A stretch of 64,000 nucleotides of DNA, taken from the NCBI GenBank assembly GCA_963798795.1, contig CAWCUZ010000001.1:1984001-2048000 (forward strand). The letters are read 5' to 3'. Position 1 is the first letter of the stretch; each line of letters begins with the position of its first letter. This DNA is from CAWCUZ01 sp963798795 (GTDB lineage: Bacteria; Acidobacteriota; Vicinamibacteria; Vicinamibacterales; SCN-69-37). Below, piece by piece: positions 60,811 to 64,000 of the stretch. Under the pieces are notes generated by a model. It was not told the DNA's origin and did no database searches. It worked only from the letters and a program-made list of their open reading frames with translations. The position numbers and the translations under genes are program-made.

Positions 60811-63729
60811 TCAGAACCCCAGCCGCATCGAGATCTGCAGGCGGCGCATGGCATTGGCCGACGTCGGCAGGCCGAACTGCGGGCTCGTGATCACCGTGTC
60901 GATCCGCGAGAACGTGACGTGGTTGAGAAGATTCGTCACCGCCACGCGGCACTCGACGTTCATCCGTCCGTGCAGGCGGAACACCCGGGCCACCGTTGCG
61001 TCGAGTGAGAACTGCGACGGGCCGCGGATCGAGTTGCGGCCCGCGTTACCCCACTGTCCATCCGGCGGCGCGGCGTACGCGGCCGCATTCGCAAACGACC
61101 CGGGCGCGACCGGCGCCGGCGACACGCCGGTGAGCGCGGGCCGGACGCCGACGATGCCGGTGCCGCCGACCGCGGCGAACGACACCGGCGTGAACGGCAG
61201 CCCGCTGCCGCGCGTGAGGTCGCCGGTGATCGTCCAGTCCTTGAAGAGCCGGCCCCACAGACCGTCGATGAGCGTGCCGCCCGCAATCCCCTGCCCCGTC
61301 GTGTACTGCACCTGCACGGCCACGACGTGGCGCTGGTCGAACGACGAGGGCCCGCGCTCCGCGCCGAGGTCCAGCCAGTCCTGCGCGACCGCGAGCGAGC
61401 CGGGCGCAATCGTCCGGCTGCTGAACGTGGCCGCATCGTCCGTGGATTTCGACAGCGTGTACTGCACGCTCGCCGTGAGGCCGCTGTGCAGCCTGCGGCG
61501 CAGCGTGAACTGCGCCGTGTGCCGGAGCGAGCTGCCGTTCGACGTGACGTACACGAAGCCCGCGTGGCACGCCGGACACGGATTGTCCGCGCCCGCCGGA
61601 TACGTGTTCGGCAGGAACGCCTGCATCAGATGACGGCCCTTCGCCCCGTCGTACGAGGCGAGCACGGTCAGCGATCCGGGCAGGTCGCGCTGCGCCGACA
61701 CCTGCCACTGCTGCACGCCGCCTGGCCGGAAGTCCGGGTCCACGGCGAAGGTGTTGGTGTTCGACAGCGCCGATGGAAACGGATTGTCGAGCGCGAGCGG
61801 CGCGTCCGGCGTGCTCTCCACGCTGAGCGTCTTGGAGAACGGCGGCTGCTGCGCCAGGAGCAGCGCCAGCGGCTGGTAGACGCCCAGATTCCGGTAGAGC
61901 CCGTAGCTGGCGCGAATCACGAGCGACGATCCGAGCGAGGGACGCCACGACGCCGCCAGGCGCGGCTCGAGCCCGAGCCGGTCCGGCCGCACGAACGACG
62001 CCGGATACCGCGTGCCGGTCAGTGGGCCCGTCGGCCTCGACGCCAGCACCGGCTCTGTCGCCGCGAAGTCCGGCGCCACGTCCAGGTTGACCAGGCGCCC
62101 GGACGCTTCGGTGACCGGCGCTTCGTATTCCCACCGCACGCCGAGGTTCACGGTCAGGCCCGCCGCAATGCGGAAGTCGTCTTTGAGGTACGCGTCGTAC
62201 GAGGCGCCGCGCAGGCGCGCGTCCGTGTTCCCGAACGCGATGGCGCTCGTCGTCGGCAGGCCGAGCAGGAAGTCGGCGAATGCGTTGCCCGTCGCGGCGC
62301 CCGTGAACGACAGCGTGCCGCGCGGGTCGGGCTGTGACGACACGTCGTCGTGGTTCCACCGTACGTCGCCGCCGAACGTGAGGTCGTGCCGGCCCGATCG
62401 GAGGGACACCTCGGCGCCGCCGGCGTGCGACCGCGCGGCCGAGCGCTCGTACTCGACGTCGTTCAGGCCGGCGACGTCCGGAAACGACAGCGTGGGCGGC
62501 CCCCAGTCCACCGCGTCCTGGCTGTTGCCCATGATGCCGGCCTCGCCCGACACGTTGGTGCGGCCGGCGAAGAACGGCGATACCGTCGTGCTCATCCGCG
62601 TGAACGCGTACTGCACGCGCACCTGGAGCCGCGTCGAAAACGTGCGCCTCCACGTGAGGCCCGCGTTGATGGACGACTGCCGGCTGCGATCGCTGAAGCC
62701 GAAGAGGTTCGTCGAATCGGTGAGCGTGCGGTCGAACGCGAACGTGCCGCCCAGCGTGGTGGTGCGGGTCATGCTCCGCGACATCGACGTCTGCACGTGG
62801 TCCCGCGTCGTCCTGCTGACCAGCGGCGCCTGGAAGTTGGCGCCGTCCGCCGTCGTGTTCGGCGGCGGGTAGTACGCGAGCAGCGCCGCCGCCTGCGGAC
62901 TGATGCGCGACAACGGGATCCGGTTGCCGGGAAATGGCAGCCCCGTCAGCGGGTCGCGCACCACGCCCGCGAATCCGGAGAAGTCGCCGGCGCGCTCGGC
63001 CAGCGTCGGCATGAACGCCGACTGCGTGGTGGCGTTGTGCTGGACGCCGTGCTGATAGCCGACGGTCGTCTGCGGCCCGTACGTCACGAGCCAGGGGATC
63101 TTCAACGGCCCGGTCACGCCCACGCCCAACTGGACGTCGCCGTACGAAGGATCGGGCCTGGCCGCGTCGCCGAACGAGAACGGCCGCGCGTTCCAGGCGG
63201 AGTTGCCGAGCACGGCATTCAGCGCGCCGGTGTAGATGGGATTCACCCGCGGCCGGTTGTTGCCGAACGCGCGTGCCTGCGCGAACACCGAAGCGGCGCC
63301 GTTGATCGAGCTGCCGTTGATGATGTCCGGGTCGTCCTCCGCCTTGACGAGGTCATCGGGCGGCGCCGCCAGAGCCGCCGGCGCCTTGACCAGCTCCGCG
63401 GCCATGTCGTCGTATCGCCGCAGCGCCAGCGTGATCTCGAGCGGCGGTCCAGTCGGCGGCATCGTGACGCTCAGGCTCATGGGCACGAAGCCGGGCATCT
63501 CCACCTTGACGGTCCACGCGCCATCCTCGAGGGCGGCGAGGCGGAATGCGCCGTCCTCGTCGGTCACCGTGGAGACGGTGCGGCCGCTACGGTTGGCCGT
63601 GACGGTGGCGCCGGGAACCCCCGCGTCGTTGAAGACGACGCGGCCGGTGAGATCGGATGCCCGAAACGCCTGAAGCGCTGGTGTCGCGAACACGCCGGCA
63701 ATGACGACGGCCGCGACGACGAGCTTCAC
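60811..63729 (-). CDS. TonB-dependent receptor-like protein with carboxypeptidase-regulatory domain
   Basis: 972 residues from a GTG start overlapping the previous gene stop (GTGA). Signal peptide, then a CarboxypepD-reg domain (DLTGRVVFNDAGVPGATVTA; DEDGAFRLAALEDG), a degenerate plug and a long outer-membrane barrel ending LRRLQISMRLGF with the terminal Phe. This is the Oar-like receptor class abundant in Acidobacteriota, importing large substrates. Ligand unknown. Confidence 0.88.
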   Translation of the reverse strand: MKLVVAAVVIAGVFATPALQAFRASDLTGRVVFNDAGVPGATVTANRSGRTVSTVTDEDGAFRLAALEDGAWTVKVEMPGFVPMSLSVTMPPTGPPLEITLALRRYDDMAAELVKAPAALAAPPDDLVKAEDDPDIINGSSINGAASVFAQARAFGNNRPRVNPIYTGALNAVLGNSAWNARPFSFGDAARPDPSYGDVQLGVGVTGPLKIPWLVTYGPQTTVGYQHGVQHNATTQSAFMPTLAERAGDFSGFAGVVRDPLTGLPFPGNRIPLSRISPQAAALLAYYPPPNTTADGANFQAPLVSRTTRDHVQTSMSRSMTRTTTLGGTFAFDRTLTDSTNLFGFSDRSRQSSINAGLTWRRTFSTRLQVRVQYAFTRMSTTVSPFFAGRTNVSGEAGIMGNSQDAVDWGPPTLSFPDVAGLNDVEYERSAARSHAGGAEVSLRSGRHDLTFGGDVRWNHDDVSSQPDPRGTLSFTGAATGNAFADFLLGLPTTSAIAFGNTDARLRGASYDAYLKDDFRIAAGLTVNLGVRWEYEAPVTEASGRLVNLDVAPDFAATEPVLASRPTGPLTGTRYPASFVRPDRLGLEPRLAASWRPSLGSSLVIRASYGLYRNLGVYQPLALLLAQQPPFSKTLSVESTPDAPLALDNPFPSALSNTNTFAVDPDFRPGGVQQWQVSAQRDLPGSLTVLASYDGAKGRHLMQAFLPNTYPAGADNPCPACHAGFVYVTSNGSSLRHTAQFTLRRRLHSGLTASVQYTLSKSTDDAATFSSRTIAPGSLAVAQDWLDLGAERGPSSFDQRHVVAVQVQYTTGQGIAGGTLIDGLWGRLFKDWTITGDLTRGSGLPFTPVSFAAVGGTGIVGVRPALTGVSPAPVAPGSFANAAAYAAPPDGQWGNAGRNSIRGPSQFSLDATVARVFRLHGRMNVECRVAVTNLLNHVTFSRIDTVITSPQFGLPTSANAMRRLQISMRLGF

Positions 63730-64000
63730 CGATTCCCGGCTCCCCGGGCGCGCAGCGGCACCGGGCCGTCCGGCGTCGGCCGCTCGGCGCGATCGATGAC
63801 GAGGTACTCGACCGGTCCCTTGATCCGTTCGAGCTTCAAACCGAGCTCTCCGAGCGCTCTCGAGAACGAAGAGCCGTCGCCCGCCGGACCGCCGCGCTCC
63901 GGCTTGATCGAGAAGTTGAACGGGCCCGCGACCCCGGTCTGGTCGAGAACGTAGTGATCCAGCAGGGTCGACAGGTCGTGCGCGAGCTGCTGCAGCGTGA
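63726..64000 (-). CDS. TIGR03435 family protein, C-terminal part
   Basis: The last ~91 codons of a gene that starts beyond the window: LQQLAHDLSTLLDHYVLDQTG, then FSRALGELGLKLERIKGPVE and YLVIDRAERPTPDG. These match the C-terminal signature of the Acidobacteria-specific TIGR03435 family, whose members often accompany M56/BlaI pairs. Coupled by GTGA to the TonB-receptor gene. Confidence 0.8.
   Translation of the reverse strand, partial: TLQQLAHDLSTLLDHYVLDQTGVAGPFNFSIKPERGGPAGDGSSFSRALGELGLKLERIKGPVEYLVIDRAERPTPDGPVPLRARGAGNR

Noticed and set aside
62350..63954. 534-codon open frame opposite the TonB receptor
   Set aside because: Shadow; the receptor signatures are on the minus strand.
1..64000. 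tRNA, rRNA or riboswitch genes
   Set aside because: Scanned by eye for cloverleaf arms with CCA-adjacent ends, rRNA conserved blocks and common riboswitch cores; nothing convincing, though tRNAs are easy to miss without a program.

Overview
The window is GC-rich DNA from a Gram-negative bacterium, most likely an Acidobacteriota member (Vicinamibacteria-like). The pointers are family-level: a TIGR03435-type protein, a 'VWFA-related Acidobacterial domain' protein, a carboxypeptidase-regulatory-domain TonB receptor, a PadR plus ADOP-type FtsX permease pair, and Ser/Thr kinases fused to TPR or TolB-like propeller domains. I see no tRNA, rRNA or CRISPR array. Genes are dense and many neighbours overlap by ATGA, GTGA or TTGA, so translational coupling is common.

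Layout. 1-4.2 kb: BlaR1/BlaI pair with a palindromic operator, two c-type cytochrome genes, a small membrane protein and an outer-membrane barrel. 4.3-9.7 kb: CDP-alcohol phosphatidyltransferase, an MMPL/RND exporter (frameshifted) with an MlaC-like protein, a porin-like protein and a PstS-like protein. 9.7-15.8 kb: a TPR Ser/Thr kinase and a 1165-residue Cas4-like nuclease/RNase H/SF1 helicase fusion. 15.9-27 kb: an almost complete C5 heme pathway on the minus strand, hemA-hemC(+extra domain)-hemB-hemL-HK-RR-hemE-hemN-hemG, with hemH divergent. A two-component system sits inside the operon, and no separate hemD is present. 27-28 kb: a metallo-beta-lactamase-fold hydrolase bracketed by palindromic repeats.

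28.1-34.8 kb holds the most unusual operon: a sigma-like factor coupled to a membrane protein that joins a degenerate anti-sigma zinc finger, one TM helix, a TPR region and a CHAT (caspase-like) protease, followed by two unrecognised proteins. 35-46.3 kb: SnoaL-like protein, YVTN propeller, two ABC export systems, PepSY-like protein (two of these regions share a 16-bp motif), a decayed glycosyltransferase, PadR and ADOP permease.

46.3-58.7 kb is an accessory, rearranged island: a mazF remnant, three vapBC-type pairs, Fic, an NTase/antitoxin-like pair, HNH nuclease, DinB, an S1-domain protein, and duplicated and truncated copies of several of these. At least three copies of a ~210-bp element with 28-30-bp terminal inverted repeats are interspersed. 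A frameshifted Ser/Thr kinase ends against a broken DinB copy. 58.7-64 kb: VWA protein, TonB-dependent receptor and the end of a TIGR03435 gene.

Several genes carry single-base frameshifts (MMPL, sigma factor, glycosyltransferase twice, kinase twice). These may be real decay or indel errors in the assembly; the sequence alone cannot decide.
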